Assembly (NCBI GenBank): GCA_002450905.1
Contig: DKAT01000091.1
Coordinates: 1 to 48,137 of the forward strand
Origin: Spirochaetia bacterium UBA6919
Lineage (GTDB): Bacteria; Spirochaetota; UBA6919
Reading direction: 5' to 3'
Length of the DNA stretch: 48,137 nucleotides
Position 1 is the first letter of the stretch. Every line of letters begins with the position of its first letter. Below are positions 45,916 to 48,137 of the stretch, piece after piece. Under the pieces are notes generated by a model that was given only the letters and a program-made list of their open reading frames with translations, did no database searches and was not told where the DNA came from. The translations under genes and the position numbers were made by a program.

Positions 45916-46239
45916 ATGTCAAAAGATAAAGATGTGTTACTTGAGTTTAGTATGTCCCCATTTGATAAGGGTGAGAGTCTTAGTGCCTATGTCTCTCGTT
46001 CTCTGGAAATTATTGATAAGAGTGGAATAGATTATAAACTCAACCCTATGGGCACAGTTCTAGAAGGGTCATTTGAAGAAGTCATGAAAGTTGTTGCAGA
46101 TTGTTTCAACAAAATGAAATCGGACTGCAATCGCATTACACTCTCAATCAAAATGGATTATCGTAAGGGTGCAACGGGTCGTTTAAAGAAAAAGATCCAA
46201 TCTATTGAAAACAAGTTGGGTAAAGAACTGAATAAATAA
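45916..46239 (+). CDS. MTH1187/YqgV-family thiamine-binding-like protein
   Basis: The 107-residue protein has the family pattern LLEFSMSPFDKGESLSAYV, then YKLNPMGTVLEGSFEEVM and RITLSIKMDYRKG. Members bind thiamine or form a ferredoxin-like fold; the physiological role is unclear. It follows the rhomboid gene directly, so it is part of a two-gene unit. Confidence 0.88.
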   Translation: MSKDKDVLLEFSMSPFDKGESLSAYVSRSLEIIDKSGIDYKLNPMGTVLEGSFEEVMKVVADCFNKMKSDCNRITLSIKMDYRKGATGRLKKKIQSIENKLGKELNK

Positions 46240-46261
46240 CATTCTTTTCTGCACAATTACT

Positions 46262-46301
46262 CTATAAGATGCCCCCTGTTAAATTAAGGAACATCTTATA
46301 G
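46262..46301. terminator. Hairpin after the thiamine-binding-like gene
   Basis: Perfect 10-bp stem CTATAAGATG (46262-46271) and CATCTTATAG (46292-46301) with a 20-base loop, between convergent genes. Confidence 0.6.
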
Positions 46302-46330
46302 GTATCGTGGTATGATCCGATTTATATTCA

Positions 46331-46345
46331 TAGGGAAGTTCCCTA
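46331..46345. terminator. Short palindrome at the ferredoxin stop
   Basis: TAGGGAA G TTCCCTA is a perfect 7-bp palindrome around one central base, directly after the ferredoxin stop. It may end the rnfC-ferredoxin transcript. Confidence 0.4.
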
Positions 46346-46543
46346 TTATTCTTTCCAGTGTATACATTCACCTGGGCATTGATCAATTTCTTCCTGGATA
46401 GCATCTTCACCTGCTGCAGTATTACCGCCATCAACAACGTAGGCTAGATCATCATCGTCCATGGCAAATACTTCTGGAAGATTATCGGCACACTGCCCAC
46501 AACTTGTACACTCATCTTGATCAACATAAACATCTTTAGGCAT
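46346..46543 (-). CDS. Single-cluster [4Fe-4S] ferredoxin
   Basis: The 65-residue acidic protein has the cluster motif CTSCGQCADNLPEVF (CxxCxxC) and the fourth ligand in ECIHWKE, preceded by Cys in DQCPGEC. It is a low-potential electron carrier. SD AGGAG lies 7 bases before the ATG. It lies 83 bases downstream of rnfC on the same strand. It may be the electron partner of the complex. Confidence 0.9.
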   Translation of the reverse strand: MPKDVYVDQDECTSCGQCADNLPEVFAMDDDDLAYVVDGGNTAAGEDAIQEEIDQCPGECIHWKE

Positions 46544-46626
46544 TCTATACTCCTAGTTTAATTTCTCATTAATTTTTATTTAAAATAATAAAACCTTTTG
46601 AAAAATGGAAGACAGATATAATAAAT

Positions 46627-47985
46627 TTAATTAAACGGAATCACAGGTGTTTTGTGTTCTATATATTTTTTATCACTTTTAATAATAACTTTACCGAGTC
46701 TAAAATATTGCACTAATTTAATATGGGACGGACAAACATAACTACAACACCCACACTCAATGCAATCAAATAGACCAATTTTTTTTAATTCTTCAAATCG
46801 ATTTGCCTGGGATAAATCTTTCATAGTACAGGGCATAAGGTATGCAGGACAGGCTCTAATACATTCTCCACAGCGAATACAAGGCTGTTCATCATGTTCT
46901 TTAGATTCTTTTTCTGACAAGACTAAAATACCTGAAGTCCCCTTAACAATTGGTGTATCAAGATTATGCTGTGTAAAACCCATCATGGGTCCACCTATAA
47001 TTACTTTTTTGGGTTTCTCAGTCAGACCGCATTCATCTAATAAATCTTTGATGGGTGTTCCAATCTTTGTTTTATAATTCCCTGGTTTCTTTACAGTGTT
47101 CCCTGTTATTGTTACAATACGATCCACAATGGGCTTATCATAAACCACTGCTTCATAAACAGAATATAAAGTCCCTACATTCGTAACAACGCAACCAACA
47201 TCCATGGGTAGTCCTCCTGTTGGAACTTCTTTTCCAAGAGCAGCAAGGATGAGTTGTTTTTCTGCACCCTGAGGATAATTCACCTTAAGAGGAAGGACTC
47301 CAATATTTTTTTCCTTATTGCAAAGATCATCCATGTGACTTATGGCATCCATTTTATTATTTTCGATACCAATAATAGCCTGTTCTACATTCATGAGTTT
47401 TTTTAGAATCTTAATCCCTTCAATGATTTCTAATCCTTTTTCAAGCATTAAACGGTGATCACAGGTTAAATATGGCTCACATTCGACACCATTGGCAATA
47501 AGGGTATGGATTTTTTTTTCTTTTGGGGGATTTAATTTGATGTGTGTGGGGAATGCAGCTCCACCTAATCCAACAATCCCTGCTGATGTTATTTTTTTTA
47601 ATATTTCATCTCTGGAAATATGCTCCCAACTCCCCTTTTTTTGAAATGAATTTACCTGTCCACTGAAAGTCCCTTCAAATTCTATCACGACCATATCACT
47701 TAAAAATCCGATAGGTGTGGGTTCTTTGACAATACTCTTAACAGTTCCCTGAATGGAAGAATGGATATTGGCTGAAAATGAGCCGTTTGCCTGTCCTATC
47801 AAATCTCCTTCTTTAACAGAATCTCCTTCCTTAACAATACAGGTTGCAGGTGCTCCCGCATGTTGCTGGAGTGGGATTTTAACTATTTTAGGCATATCTG
47901 CATTGATGATTGATCTTTGACTAGAAATATCTTTATTTTCTGGGGGATGTACACCGCCCCTTTTAAATCGACTTAATTTTAACAT
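46627..47985 (-). CDS. rnfC: RnfC subunit of the Rnf electron-transport complex
   Basis: The 452-residue protein carries the NADH/FMN-binding RnfC features: RGGVHPPENKD and VKEGDSVKEGDLIGQA (lipoyl-like insert) at the N-terminus, GIVGLGGAAFPTHIKL, LIANGVECEPYLTCDHRLM and IIGGPMMGF. It ends with two [4Fe-4S] motifs, CIRCGECIRACP and CIECGCCSYVCP. Rnf couples ferredoxin:NAD oxidoreduction to ion transport at the membrane. The usual rnfD-G-E-A-B genes do not follow: only the ferredoxin lies downstream, and the DNA to the window end on the upstream side is empty. Confidence 0.93.
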   Translation of the reverse strand: MLKLSRFKRGGVHPPENKDISSQRSIINADMPKIVKIPLQQHAGAPATCIVKEGDSVKEGDLIGQANGSFSANIHSSIQGTVKSIVKEPTPIGFLSDMVVIEFEGTFSGQVNSFQKKGSWEHISRDEILKKITSAGIVGLGGAAFPTHIKLNPPKEKKIHTLIANGVECEPYLTCDHRLMLEKGLEIIEGIKILKKLMNVEQAIIGIENNKMDAISHMDDLCNKEKNIGVLPLKVNYPQGAEKQLILAALGKEVPTGGLPMDVGCVVTNVGTLYSVYEAVVYDKPIVDRIVTITGNTVKKPGNYKTKIGTPIKDLLDECGLTEKPKKVIIGGPMMGFTQHNLDTPIVKGTSGILVLSEKESKEHDEQPCIRCGECIRACPAYLMPCTMKDLSQANRFEELKKIGLFDCIECGCCSYVCPSHIKLVQYFRLGKVIIKSDKKYIEHKTPVIPFN

Positions 47986-48137
47986 TTATATATAAACCTT
48001 TAAATGATTAATAAAGGAATAGATTATTGTAAGATATACTATGATGATATTTAGGGTAAGTAAGATAATCATTTTTTTATAAATTGTCAATATAATAATT
48101 TAAAGTTGAAATTATAGAGTCATTGCATAATTAGATT
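47986..48137. other. AT-rich window end upstream of rnfC
   Basis: No gene, repeat or convincing promoter is visible in the last 152 bases. The SD of rnfC is weak. Confidence 0.4.

Overview
This 48 kb window is AT-rich bacterial chromosome, roughly one third G+C by eye, with mostly short intergenic spaces and good Shine-Dalgarno (SD) sites. Several lipoprotein signal peptides and an ExbB/TolR-type channel pair suggest a diderm. RnfC, a small ferredoxin and a family-4 uracil-DNA glycosylase suggest anaerobic or microaerobic life. DapL-type lysine/diaminopimelate synthesis, HAMP-cyclase signalling, PilZ and multi-sensor kinases would fit a low-G+C spirochaete, but that assignment is a low-confidence inference. 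There are no rRNA or tRNA genes and no CRISPR array that I can see.

Layout. 1-1300: accessory scar, with the start of a transposase running off the left edge, the frameshifted C-terminal remnant of a DUF2075 helicase, and a possible transposase tail. 1305-7036: membrane metallophosphoesterase, an uncharacterised protein, and a 1244-aa AddA-like helicase-nuclease. 7446-10842: receiver-PilZ protein with a small exported partner, CTP synthase (pyrG), and a small unknown protein. 11416-13284: three-gene membrane module (ExbB-like channel, TolR-like protein with a DUF2135-like domain, TM protein). 13334-17150: a broken leucine-rich-repeat (LRR) lipoprotein gene, then a three-gene cassette with a sigma-region-2-like protein and a single-pass membrane protein. 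17409-21341: acylphosphatase, B12-type radical SAM protein, RNA polymerase omega candidate, and an AI-2E permease fused to a TerB-like domain. 21342-22833: a second accessory patch with a G+C-richer DUF6266-like gene and an LRR fragment. 22991-26957: alpha-oxoamine synthase with S-adenosylhomocysteine hydrolase, then DksA/TraR and a uracil-DNA glycosylase. 26977-33127: adenylate cyclase and solute-binding lipoprotein as an operon, a small unknown gene, and a class A PBP. 33518-37956: giant PAS/GAF histidine kinase with an Rcp1-type response regulator. 37965-48137: isolated F-type c subunit with a cytidylate-kinase-like protein, a lipoprotein, aldehyde dehydrogenase, DapL, two tandem microcompartment vertex proteins with a diacylglycerol-kinase-like gene, rhomboid protease, thiamine-binding-like protein, ferredoxin and RnfC.

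Most genes are housekeeping or sensory. The best candidates for little-described systems are the ExbB/TolR-DUF2135/TM module (11416-13284), the sigma-like cassette (14337-17150), the tandem vertex proteins without a shell hexamer gene (43195-44683), and the AI-2E-TerB fusion. Non-coding signals of note are a 27-bp imperfect palindrome present three times in intergenic DNA, a 33-bp triple-heptamer repeat with 11-bp period present twice, and an inverted repeat that would hide the transposase start codon in read-through transcripts.
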